A stretch of 64,000 bases of DNA from positions 1-64,000 of the forward strand of contig CAKVCL010000013.1 in the NCBI GenBank assembly GCA_934725855.1, written 5' to 3'. The stretch is from an uncultured Cellulosilyticum sp. GTDB taxonomy: Bacteria; Bacillota; Clostridia; Lachnospirales; Cellulosilyticaceae. Positions 44,812-53,970 of the stretch are shown piece after piece. The notes under the pieces are model-generated. The model searched no databases. It was not told where the DNA came from and was given only the letters and a program-made list of their open reading frames with translations. The translations under genes were made by a program, and so were the position numbers. Every line of letters starts with the position of its first letter. The first letter of the stretch is position 1.

Positions 44812-44910
44812 TCTTTTAGCCCTCTGTTTTACATTCTTTTCATGAAGATGCTTGTTTTATCTTCCAAAATTGTATATTCTATTGATACAGACAAAGGAAG
44901 GAGTCTTAAC

Positions 44911-46371
44911 ATGTCAAATCAATCCAAACAACTTTATGCAACAGTCGCTTATTCCTATTTCGAATATATACAAGCTTATCTTGATTTAATCAGCAATTCC
45001 ATGTTCTTTTCCACGAGTTATCTGGATGAAGAAACCGCTAAAATGCAAGAGGAGCTTAAACATTACTTTTTAATTTTACCAGAACTACTTACGCCCAAAA
45101 ATCCTGAAAAAGAAACTTGCGCTACCAGGCTTCTAGAAATCCGTGAATCACTCGAAGTCAAATACCGCACTTTAATTGCTTATCAACGCGAGCTTACGCT
45201 CTTACTGACTATAAGACAAAATGATCCTGATTTTCTGGCGCATTATTTTGAAGAAATCGGGCTGGGTCATATGACCGCTAATGACGTCCCATTTGACGAA
45301 ATTGCTAATGACTGCGTCCGCTATGTGTTTGAGCAAACGTCTGGTAAACAAAAGCAACAAAGAGCTAGCCAGTTACTTCCTTATATTCCTATTCGTATGA
45401 CAAGAGATAATTATCTTCATTACGTCAGACAAAGTATTGGTCATATTGCGATTAGCAATCAGCTAGAAAGTGGGCATTATCTTATTTCTATTTTAAATCA
45501 GCTGTTTGATGGAAAAAGCTATGAAGGGTATGGCAAACATTTTATAGACTTACAAGATTCATTAGAGCATCTTTCCTCTATCCAAGATACCGAAGAACTT
45601 TTCGAGGAAGCTAACTTACTCAATGAAACTTTAGAAAATTATATGGATATGCTAGAGAAAATGTTCCGTATGATTTGCACACTCAGTAACTTACTGATTG
45701 TTGAAAAACTTGAATTCAATGAACTCACTGAGATGCACGTTTCATTCTTTGACCTTTATCATTCGGTTAAAAACATTATTCTTCAAAAAGAAGACTACAA
45801 GCTCATTCTTGCTTCCCTTCCTGAACGTATGGAAGCTATCGGGAAAGAACTCTTTGAAGAATATGAAAAAACTTGCAAAACCACTATAGATAATAGCTTA
45901 TTTGCTTTCATGCAAACGTACTTAAATATGACGATGCAGCAAATTTTTGGTTTTTCGACCGCCAAACACAGTGCTTATTCAAATGAGCTTCTTAGTTTAT
46001 TTGATGAGTTCACTCTAAGCTTAAAAGAAAAACTTTCTCATATGCCACAACTTGAACGCAAATACCGCATGCAATACTTTATCAGTCAGATTCCATTTGT
46101 TATGTCTAAAGAAAACTTTGACGCTTATGTGCATCACGCCTTCAGCAATATTTCTGTCTTTGCACCATACCTTCAAGTGGCTAACCAACTTACCAGCCTC
46201 TTAGAAGAAAATCATTATTATCCTGAATTTGAAAAGACACCTGTCATGGAAACAAGTGACATAGAAGACGATGAAGCCGCCCGCTTTATTGCCGAGCATG
46301 CTGACCTTTTTCAAGAAGAATCCGATGATTTTTTAGGTGATGATATCGGGCTACCAAAGCCTTTTCATTAA
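44911..46371 (+). CDS. 486-aa all-helical protein with an internal repeat, function unknown
   Basis: The ATG at 44911 has GGAAGGAG 9 bases upstream; the longer frame from 44689 would run into glgB and is rejected. The protein is predicted mostly helical, with no signal peptide or membrane segment and an acidic tail. Two segments are related: about 157-181 (IPIRMTRDNYLHYVRQSI region) and about 392-416 (IPFVMSKENFDAYVHHAF region), sharing IP, M, N and YV at equal spacing, each preceded by a long helical stretch, suggesting duplication. I recall similar proteins under an uncharacterised-domain entry (DUF6179) in Lachnospirales, unverified. It is divergent from glgB. Confidence 0.75.
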   Translation: MSNQSKQLYATVAYSYFEYIQAYLDLISNSMFFSTSYLDEETAKMQEELKHYFLILPELLTPKNPEKETCATRLLEIRESLEVKYRTLIAYQRELTLLLTIRQNDPDFLAHYFEEIGLGHMTANDVPFDEIANDCVRYVFEQTSGKQKQQRASQLLPYIPIRMTRDNYLHYVRQSIGHIAISNQLESGHYLISILNQLFDGKSYEGYGKHFIDLQDSLEHLSSIQDTEELFEEANLLNETLENYMDMLEKMFRMICTLSNLLIVEKLEFNELTEMHVSFFDLYHSVKNIILQKEDYKLILASLPERMEAIGKELFEEYEKTCKTTIDNSLFAFMQTYLNMTMQQIFGFSTAKHSAYSNELLSLFDEFTLSLKEKLSHMPQLERKYRMQYFISQIPFVMSKENFDAYVHHAFSNISVFAPYLQVANQLTSLLEENHYYPEFEKTPVMETSDIEDDEAARFIAEHADLFQEESDDFLGDDIGLPKPFH

Positions 46372-46390
46372 AAAATTTGATTCCTTATCA

Positions 46391-46428
46391 GAGCTTCTTT
46401 AAACTCATCCATTAAAATAAAGGAGCTC
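46391..46428 (+). terminator. weak terminator-like hairpin after the 486-aa gene
   Basis: 11-bp stem with one G-U pair (46391-46401 with 46418-46428) 19 bases after the stop. No strong T-run follows, so efficiency is doubtful. Confidence 0.4.
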
Positions 46429-46485
46429 TCTCAAAATGTATCAATAGCTTATAAAAATGAATAAGCAACTTTTCGAATACTAAAA

Positions 46486-46525
46486 AGAGCAATCAAACTA
46501 ATTGAATTTCTAGTTTGATTGCTCT
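46486..46525 (-). terminator. terminator of the P-type ATPase gene
   Basis: Perfect 15-bp stem (46486-46500 with 46511-46525), 10-base loop, followed by TTTTT-like sequence in the minus direction. It sits 3 bases after the stop codon. Confidence 0.85.
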
Positions 46526-46528
46526 CTA

Positions 46529-49309
46529 TTATCTCATACTTCTTCTCATCTGTCTAACAGCGGTTTTAGCCGAATGCTTAGCTAACCTTAACCCTTGTTT
46601 AACCATTTCATTCAGTCCCACTACTAATGCCCCACATCCTATAATTTTAAACCACATCTCTTTTGAAAGCGCAATGGCATTAAAAAATCCACCTACATAT
46701 TGCGTCATGACAATCTGAAGCATGGCTGTTGCCCCAATGATCACTAATGCGAGTTTATTTTTAAGTAAGTTAGGGAAAATACTTCCTGTCCCAAATTCAC
46801 GGCAATTTAACGCATTAAATAACACACTAAAGGCAAATAAACTAAATAGAACCGTTTGGACTTCTGTGGCATGCCCCATGCTTTTGGAGCTTGCTCCTAG
46901 AAAGTTCCACTTAATTTGAGCCAATAAAAGTCCAGTAATAAACAAACTATTCATCACAATAGTTCGAATCATAAATAGATTAATAATCGGTGCTTCTTTT
47001 GGGATAGGCTTTCGTTTCATAACAGTTTGTCTAATCGGTTCAAGGCCTAATGCCAGAGCTGGTGGCCCATCCATAATGATATTAATCCATAATAAGTGAA
47101 TGGTCGTAAAAGGCATTTCATAACCTAATACTTGACTAATGATTGCAATCAAAAAGGCTATAATATTAACGGTTAATTGAAATTGAATAAAACGCTGAAA
47201 ATTATTATAAATGCCTCTGCCCCATTTAATAGCTTCTACAATGGTGCTGAAACTATCATCGGTTAAAATAATATCGGCTGCATTTTTACTCACCTCTGTT
47301 CCAGCAATCCCCATAGCAATTCCCACATCCGCTTTATTTAAAGCCGGCGCATCATTAATCCCATCCCCAGTGACGGCTACCACCTCTCCTTTTCTTTGAA
47401 GTGCCCCAACAATCCGCATCTTTGTGTCTGGTTTTGACCTAGCTACTATGGCTATCTGCCCAATTTCTTTTTCAAGCTCCTCATCACTTAACGTATCAAT
47501 ATAAGTCGCTTCAACCGCTTTCTTTCCCTTACCTACTAGTCCAATCTCTTTTCCAATAGCCACTGCGGTTTGTAGATTATCTCCTGTCAGCATTTTGGTT
47601 TGAATCCCTGCTTGCAAAGCGGTTTCAATGGAAGACTTAACCCCTTCCCGTAAAGGATCACAAATTCCAACAAACCCTTCAAAAATCATTTCAGTAGCGC
47701 ATTTTTCCGGAGCCTTATTCAATGTTTTTTCTTTTTTATAAGCAAAGCCAATAACCCTCATGGCTTCTCTTTGTAAGTCACTTATTGCTTCTAATAACTC
47801 TTTAACCCGCTTGGGTGTCAACTTTTGAATTTTGCCCTCTATGCTTTCGTAACCACATTGCTTTAAAATCACTTCGGGAGCACCTTTTGAATAAATATAG
47901 TTTGTGTCACCTTCACTTATTGCGGTCAGCATATATTTATTTTGTGAATTAAACGGAAGTTGTCCTGTAATTTCAGCTGAGCGTCTTAGATTTTGATAAT
48001 TGAAAGACTCACATAAAAGTAACAAGGCACATTCTGTGGCACTTCCTATATATTTAACCCCTTCTTTATGGTGCTCGATATCTGCTGTACTATTAACAAT
48101 ACAATTGCGAACAAAATGCTCATGTTTTTTAAGTTCTACTTCTTTAATATAATGCCCATCAATATAAGCCCTTTGAACACGCATTTTATTTTGAGTAAGT
48201 GTCCCCGTTTTATCACTACAAATCACACTTACAGAGCCAATCGTTTCACAGGCTTCCTTTTTACGGACAAGCACATTTATCTTAGCCATCTGTTTCATCG
48301 TAATAGCTAAAGTCATATTAATCATCGTTGGTAATCCCTCTGGTACAGCGGCAACAATTAAAGCAACACATACCACAAAAGCTGTTTTAATCTCAGGAAA
48401 AGCCTGTAATAATGGCTTAAGCGAGCTCCAAAAAGCTTGCATAGAGGAAAACTCCATGTGAAGGGAACATGATTTTACGATTTGTACCAGCATATATAGA
48501 AATAACATACTTGCTATCGCTGTTGAGACTTTAGAAATGGTCTGAGCTAATTGATCCATTTTTAATTCCAATGGCGTCGCTTCTTCTGCAATTCCCAAGG
48601 CTTTTGCGATATGCCCCATTTCCGTTTGATCCCCTGTGGCCGTTACAATCATCTTACCCGTTCCTGATGCAATCAGTGTGCCTCCAAAAAGCATATTAAG
48701 CTGCTTAGCAGGTATAGGATCTTGATAAACTTTCTTCCCATTTACCACGATTTCTTCTTCTTGAACTGTTCCAACTTTCTTCTTAACATCATCACTTTCT
48801 CCCGTCAGCATGTCCTCCCGCACTTTTAAATCCAGTGCACTAATAATACGGCCATCTGCAGGCACTTGATCCCCTGCCTCTAAGCAAATAATATCCCCTG
48901 GTACGATTTCACTTTTATGGATTAAGCATTTTTCCCCTTCTCTAAGTACTTTAACTTGTATGTCTTCTGTCATACGGTTTAATGCTTCTGCTGCCTTCTT
49001 TGAACGACTCTCTGTTAATATCCCAATGGTTGTGCTTAATAGCACTGCAAAGCAAATACCTAACGCATCATGATACTCCTTTATGAGCATACTAATTCCT
49101 GCTGCAATCAGTAAAATAATCATTAATTGTTCTGAGAGCGTTTCTTTAATTTCTTGAAGCAGACTTTTTTCTTTAGCTTTTGTAAATAAATTAGGGCCAT
49201 AGCGCTCTAGCCTTTTTTTAGCTTCCTTCTCCTCTAATCCCCGCCCTTCTTCTACATGATATTCCTTAAAAATCGTATCGAGCTCTCTATTATAATACTT
49301 TTTCTCCAT
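46529..49309 (-). CDS. calcium-transporting P-type ATPase (PMCA/SERCA type)
   Basis: 926 residues with the full P2-type layout: N-terminal cation ATPase domain, actuator TGES (169-172), membrane helix with PEGL (323-326, Ca2+ ligand region), phosphorylation site DKTGT with Asp366, nucleotide-binding KGAPE (about 482), hinge GDGINDAPAL (about 635-644) and C-terminal helices. Likely pumps Ca2+ out of the cell, although Mn2+ transport cannot be excluded. It is a single-gene unit with its own terminator. Confidence 0.93.
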   Translation of the reverse strand: MEKKYYNRELDTIFKEYHVEEGRGLEEKEAKKRLERYGPNLFTKAKEKSLLQEIKETLSEQLMIILLIAAGISMLIKEYHDALGICFAVLLSTTIGILTESRSKKAAEALNRMTEDIQVKVLREGEKCLIHKSEIVPGDIICLEAGDQVPADGRIISALDLKVREDMLTGESDDVKKKVGTVQEEEIVVNGKKVYQDPIPAKQLNMLFGGTLIASGTGKMIVTATGDQTEMGHIAKALGIAEEATPLELKMDQLAQTISKVSTAIASMLFLYMLVQIVKSCSLHMEFSSMQAFWSSLKPLLQAFPEIKTAFVVCVALIVAAVPEGLPTMINMTLAITMKQMAKINVLVRKKEACETIGSVSVICSDKTGTLTQNKMRVQRAYIDGHYIKEVELKKHEHFVRNCIVNSTADIEHHKEGVKYIGSATECALLLLCESFNYQNLRRSAEITGQLPFNSQNKYMLTAISEGDTNYIYSKGAPEVILKQCGYESIEGKIQKLTPKRVKELLEAISDLQREAMRVIGFAYKKEKTLNKAPEKCATEMIFEGFVGICDPLREGVKSSIETALQAGIQTKMLTGDNLQTAVAIGKEIGLVGKGKKAVEATYIDTLSDEELEKEIGQIAIVARSKPDTKMRIVGALQRKGEVVAVTGDGINDAPALNKADVGIAMGIAGTEVSKNAADIILTDDSFSTIVEAIKWGRGIYNNFQRFIQFQLTVNIIAFLIAIISQVLGYEMPFTTIHLLWINIIMDGPPALALGLEPIRQTVMKRKPIPKEAPIINLFMIRTIVMNSLFITGLLLAQIKWNFLGASSKSMGHATEVQTVLFSLFAFSVLFNALNCREFGTGSIFPNLLKNKLALVIIGATAMLQIVMTQYVGGFFNAIALSKEMWFKIIGCGALVVGLNEMVKQGLRLAKHSAKTAVRQMRRSMR

Positions 49310-49445
49310 ACGCTCCTCCCTAAATAATCACTTTGTCCTTATTCATATATATACAAGCCTTAGGGAGTTTATGACTATCTACCACTAAAATGTAAGCTCC
49401 TCACTACCTATTGAGTGATATCTAGCTTTCTTACAAACACCTAAA

Positions 49446-49481
49446 ATTCCCCCTTTACTGATTGATTCAGTAAAGGGGGAA
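49446..49481 (-). terminator. terminator of the 1426-aa gene
   Basis: Perfect 16-bp stem (49446-49461 with 49466-49481) with a 4-base loop, followed by TTTTAG in the minus direction, about 24 bases after the stop. Confidence 0.85.
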
Positions 49482-49504
49482 TGACTTTTACATTTCTATT
49501 TATT

Positions 49505-52500
49505 TTAAGATTCTTGCGTTGCAGCAGCTTCTTCATAAGCTTCTTGCATAGTTTTAAACACTCTGGAGGAAGCATTTAAATTTTTAAAAGCTGTTGCCAT
49601 CATGAGCTTAATACGATTCAGCTGATTAACATGAGAAGAACCAGGATCATAATCTACGGTCGCTACATTGGCAAGTGGATAAAGACGCCTTACTTCTTTT
49701 ACAATGCCTTTTCCAGTGACATGGTTTGGCAAGCAGCCAAATGGTTGCATGCACACGACGTTATTCACCTCATCTTCAATCAAGCTCACAATTTCAGCAG
49801 TTAAGAACCATCCTTCACCCATTTGATGTCCAAGTGATAAAACATGGCTTGCACGTTCGGCTAAATGAGCAATATCATGAGGTGGTGTAAAGCGCTTGCT
49901 TTTAGCTAATGCCTCACAAATTGGCTGGCGTTTCTTATTTAAATACCAAATAATCGCATCAGCACCTAATAGTCCCTTAAGTGGTTTATTCAGTACATGA
50001 TATTTAAATTTCGCATTATAGGCACAATAGAAGAAGAAATCCATTAAATCTGGCATAACGGCTTCTCCACCTTCAGCCTCAATCGTTTCAACCACTTCAT
50101 TGTTGGCATATGGATGGAACTTAACCAAAATCTCTCCAACTAATCCAACTTTAGGTTTTTGCACCTCATTAAGTGGGATGGTGTCAAACTCATGAACGAG
50201 CTTCATAACATTCTTTTTAAAGTCTTTCCGACTGCCTGATAAAATATTTTCTTTTCCAATCTGGCACCATTTTTGATAAAGTGCCTCAATAGAACTCGGT
50301 TCTTTTTCATAAGGGCGCGTGCGATAAAGTACACGCATTAATAAGTCACCATATAAAAGTGCCATCACTGCTCGGTTAATGAGTTCTGGCGTAATTTGAA
50401 CCCCAGGATGGTTTTCTAGGCCTTGTGCACTCAGTGAAATAACTGGCACATACCCCATTCCACTATCATTTAATGCTTTTCTTAAAAAGCTAATATAGTT
50501 AGAAGCACGACAGCCTCCACCTGTTTGCGTAATAATAAGTGCGGCTTGATGCGAGTCAACATCAGGGCTTTTAAGCGCCCTAAGCATCTGGCCAATTACG
50601 ATAATAGCAGGGTAACAAGCATCGTTATTTACATATTTGAGGCCTTCTTCTACATCTTCAGGGCAAACCTTCTCTAACATTTTTACGCGATAACCACTCG
50701 CAGTAAAAGCAGGCTCTAAAAATTGGAATTGTATCGGTGCCATTTGTGGGGCAATGATCGTATAATTTCTTCGCATTTCCTTGGTAAAGATAATCGGTGC
50801 TTTGGCTTCTTTTTTCGTGACATTCTTACTAACTTTTCGTCTTTCTTCAATCGCCGCTTTTAAGGAACGAATACGAATTTTAATCGCTCCAAGATTAGCG
50901 CCTTCATCTATTTTAATCAGGGTATAGATTTTGCCTCCCCCTTCAAGAATTTCTTGAACCTGGTCCGCTGTGACGGCATCTAATCCACAACCAAATGATG
51001 TCATTTGCATCAGCTCTAAATTAGGCTGTGACTTCACAAAGTAAGCTGCTCGATACAAACGATTATGATAAGCCCATTGATCGAGTACACGAATCGGTCT
51101 TTCAATCTGGGCAAGATGCGCTACCGAATCCTCCGTTAAGACTGCCATGCCTTCCCCTGTAATGATTTCCGTCAGGCCATGATTGATTTCAGGATCTAAA
51201 TGATAAGGTCTACCACTGACTACAATGCCTTCCAAATTATTTGCCTTTAAATAAGCTAAAGTTTCTTCACCTTTTTTTGCGATATCCTCTTTAAAAGCTT
51301 TTTGTTCCTGATAAGCAGCTTCTACCGCTTCCTTAATTTCATTTTTGGCAAGTTCAAAAGAAGCTAGGGCTTTCACAAGTGCCTTAACTACACTTTTAGG
51401 TTCATCTAGATTTAAAAATGGATAAACAAACTGAACTTGGTTTTCCTTAAGCTCATCCATATTTTTAGCAATCACTTCTGGATAAGAGGAGACAATCGGA
51501 CAATTATAATGATTATCACTTGACTGATCCTCTATATGTTCATAAGGAATGCAAGGATAAAATATAAATTTAACCCCTTTCTCAATTAAGTCCACAATAT
51601 GACCATGCGTGATTTTTCCTGGATAACATACGGATTCTGAAGGAATCGTAGCAATCCCCTTTTCGTAGATTTTTTTATTAGAACGCCCTGATAATTGAAC
51701 ACTAAAGCCTAATTTTGTGAAAAAAGTATGCCAAAATGGATAATTTTCATAGAGATTCAAAACTCTTGGAATCCCTACGACTCCTCTTGGTGCCTTATCC
51801 GCTTCAAGAGATTCATAAGCAAATACGCGTTCATATTTATAGTGATAAAGGTTTGGTAAATTATTTTTCTTTACCGTATTGCCTAATGGTTTTTCACAAC
51901 GGTTGCCATAAATAAAACGTCTGCCATCATTTAAAGTATTGACAGTCAGTAAACATTTGTTTTCACACCCTTTGCAACGTGTTGGTGTTTTTTTAATCTC
52001 TAAGGCAAGAAGGGCTTCTTTATTTAAGAGTTCATGCGCTCTACTTCCTTCACGTTCTTTTGCAATCAGAGCTGCCCCATAGGCTCCCATTAATCCTGCA
52101 ATATCTGGTCTTACGACTTCTCTGCCAAGTACCAATTCCATGGCACGTAGAACAGCTTCATTATAAAAGGTTCCTCCTTGTACCACGACATCCCCTACAA
52201 TATCATCTGTACTACGTAACTTAATGACTTTATATAAAGCATTCTTAATGACGGAATAAGAAAGTCCCGCTGAAATATCTCCAATTGCAGCGCCTTCTTT
52301 TTGGGCTTCTTTTACTTTTGAGTTCATAAATACCGTACATCTTGTTCCAAGATCGACAGGGTTTTTAGCAAGTAGGGCTTCCTCGCTAAAGGCTTGCACA
52401 TCCATGCTTAACGAACCACTCAGCATTTCTATAAATGAACCACAACCTGAAGAACACGCTTCATTTAATATAACGGATTGCACGACCCCATCATGGATTT

Positions 52501-53785
52501 TGATACATTTCATATCTTGTCCACCAATATCCAAAATAAAGCTGACCTTTCTAGCAAAAGCTTTTGCACCTGTATAATGCGCAATGGTTTCTACTTCTCC
52601 ATGTGCGACTTTAAATGTATTTTGAATGAGTGCTTCACCATACCCTGTCACACAAGAATTTACGATTTCAATTTCTTTAGGTAACTGGTCATATAACACA
52701 ATAAGCTGCTCAGACACTAATTTAAGTGGGTCACCCTTGTTGCTTCCATAGAAAGAATACAAAAGCTCGCCTTGTTCACTTATAAGTGCCATTTTAGTGG
52801 TGGTAGAGCCTGCATCAATGCCGAGATAGGCTTTTCCTTTATAATCCTTTAAAGTGCTCTTTTTCACTTGATGCCTAGCGTGTCTTGCTCTAAATGCTTT
52901 TAGCTCTTTGTCATTTTCAAATAATGGGGCAAGTGTTTGCGCTGCGCCAAAATCACGCGTCATATGTGCTAAATCATCCATCATCTTTTCCAAGCTTACC
53001 ACAGGTTCATTTTGAGCCAATAAAGAAGCACCTAATGCCACAAAAAGCTCTGGTTTATCAGGAATGACAATTTCATGTGGCTTAAGCTTTAATGTCTCAA
53101 TAAAACGCTGTCTAAGCTCTGATAAAAAGTGAAGTGGTCCTCCTAAAAAAGCAACTTTTCCTTTAATTGGTTTTCCACAAGCTAATACACTAATCGTCTG
53201 ATTGACCACCGCCTGAAAAATAGAAGCCGCTATATCTTCTTTGGCAACCCCTTCATTAATCAGTGGTTGAACATCCGTTTTCGCAAAAACACCACATCTC
53301 GCTGCAATTGGATAAATCACATGATGACTTTTTGCTAATTCATTTAAACCCATGGCATCGGTTTCTAATAAGGTTGCCATCTGATCAATAAAGGCACCTG
53401 TTCCTCCAGCACATGAGCTATTCATTCGTTGCTCTAAGCTGCTTCCAAAATAAGTAATCTTACTATCTTCGCCACCTAATTCTATGGCCACATTAACATC
53501 TTCTATGTATCTTTGTACCGCTTCTGTACAAGCAATCACTTCTTGTATAAACTTAAGCCCCAGCACCAAAGCAATCTCCATTGCCCCAGAACCAGTAATA
53601 GCTATTTTTACCTTAACTTCACCCAGAGCTTTTAAGCTTTCTTTTAACATCCGTTCCAAAGTCGTTTTTACATCTGAATAATGTCTTTCATAACGGGAAT
53701 AAACAATATCAAAGTTCTGATTTAAATAAACGAGTTTGATCGTAGTGGACCCTACATCAATCCCCAATGTCAATTCTGTATTCAT
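49505..53785 (-). CDS. giant acyl-CoA dehydratase activase-related protein (double BcrAD/HgdC ATPase + DUF2229-type region)
   Basis: 1426 residues. Two BcrAD/BadF/BcrG-type ATPase domains in tandem, each starting with an ASKHA P loop (GIDVGSTTIK at 8-17; GIDAGSTTTK at 322-331) and each with cysteines able to hold a bridging [4Fe-4S] cluster (Cys125/Cys164; Cys444 or Cys448/Cys483). A KGCENKC cluster-like motif near 610 and a dehydratase-like DUF2229 region (from about 660) follow, to the C-terminus. HgdC-type activators inject electrons into 2-hydroxyacyl-CoA dehydratases using ATP; the substrate here is unknown. No separate hgdA/hgdB gene is near, so the protein may be self-contained. Confidence 0.9.
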   Translation of the reverse strand: MNTELTLGIDVGSTTIKLVYLNQNFDIVYSRYERHYSDVKTTLERMLKESLKALGEVKVKIAITGSGAMEIALVLGLKFIQEVIACTEAVQRYIEDVNVAIELGGEDSKITYFGSSLEQRMNSSCAGGTGAFIDQMATLLETDAMGLNELAKSHHVIYPIAARCGVFAKTDVQPLINEGVAKEDIAASIFQAVVNQTISVLACGKPIKGKVAFLGGPLHFLSELRQRFIETLKLKPHEIVIPDKPELFVALGASLLAQNEPVVSLEKMMDDLAHMTRDFGAAQTLAPLFENDKELKAFRARHARHQVKKSTLKDYKGKAYLGIDAGSTTTKMALISEQGELLYSFYGSNKGDPLKLVSEQLIVLYDQLPKEIEIVNSCVTGYGEALIQNTFKVAHGEVETIAHYTGAKAFARKVSFILDIGGQDMKCIKIHDGVVQSVILNEACSSGCGSFIEMLSGSLSMDVQAFSEEALLAKNPVDLGTRCTVFMNSKVKEAQKEGAAIGDISAGLSYSVIKNALYKVIKLRSTDDIVGDVVVQGGTFYNEAVLRAMELVLGREVVRPDIAGLMGAYGAALIAKEREGSRAHELLNKEALLALEIKKTPTRCKGCENKCLLTVNTLNDGRRFIYGNRCEKPLGNTVKKNNLPNLYHYKYERVFAYESLEADKAPRGVVGIPRVLNLYENYPFWHTFFTKLGFSVQLSGRSNKKIYEKGIATIPSESVCYPGKITHGHIVDLIEKGVKFIFYPCIPYEHIEDQSSDNHYNCPIVSSYPEVIAKNMDELKENQVQFVYPFLNLDEPKSVVKALVKALASFELAKNEIKEAVEAAYQEQKAFKEDIAKKGEETLAYLKANNLEGIVVSGRPYHLDPEINHGLTEIITGEGMAVLTEDSVAHLAQIERPIRVLDQWAYHNRLYRAAYFVKSQPNLELMQMTSFGCGLDAVTADQVQEILEGGGKIYTLIKIDEGANLGAIKIRIRSLKAAIEERRKVSKNVTKKEAKAPIIFTKEMRRNYTIIAPQMAPIQFQFLEPAFTASGYRVKMLEKVCPEDVEEGLKYVNNDACYPAIIVIGQMLRALKSPDVDSHQAALIITQTGGGCRASNYISFLRKALNDSGMGYVPVISLSAQGLENHPGVQITPELINRAVMALLYGDLLMRVLYRTRPYEKEPSSIEALYQKWCQIGKENILSGSRKDFKKNVMKLVHEFDTIPLNEVQKPKVGLVGEILVKFHPYANNEVVETIEAEGGEAVMPDLMDFFFYCAYNAKFKYHVLNKPLKGLLGADAIIWYLNKKRQPICEALAKSKRFTPPHDIAHLAERASHVLSLGHQMGEGWFLTAEIVSLIEDEVNNVVCMQPFGCLPNHVTGKGIVKEVRRLYPLANVATVDYDPGSSHVNQLNRIKLMMATAFKNLNASSRVFKTMQEAYEEAAATQES

Positions 53786-53819
53786 AGCTTACTCCTTTAC
53801 ATTTACTCTCTATTTTCTT

Positions 53820-53828
53820 ATTATATCA
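53820..53828 (-). promoter_or_regulatory. extended -10 promoter element before the 1426-aa gene
   Basis: TGATATAAT on the minus strand is a full extended -10 (TGN-TATAAT) about 35 bases before the ATG. No good -35 is present at the usual distance. Confidence 0.4.
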
Positions 53829-53928
53829 ACATTTTCTATTATATAACATTTTACCAAATTATTTAACACCTAATCTAATGATAATTCTTTTCACTCTAAA
53901 AGACTTAGCTTGAGAAATTTTCTAAAAA

Positions 53929-53961
53929 AATAGACGATACCCATAAAAGGTACCATCTATT
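53929..53961 (-). terminator. valS terminator
   Basis: 13-bp stem with two non-standard pairs (53929-53941 with 53949-53961), 7-base loop, followed by seven T in the minus direction, close after the valS stop. Confidence 0.8.
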
Positions 53962-53970
53962 TCTTAATTT

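Noticed and set aside
44689-44910. 74-codon upstream extension of the 486-aa protein overlapping glgB
   Set aside because: The ATG at 44911 has a strong GGAAGGAG site; the extension is antisense to glgB and its promoter and has no coding character.
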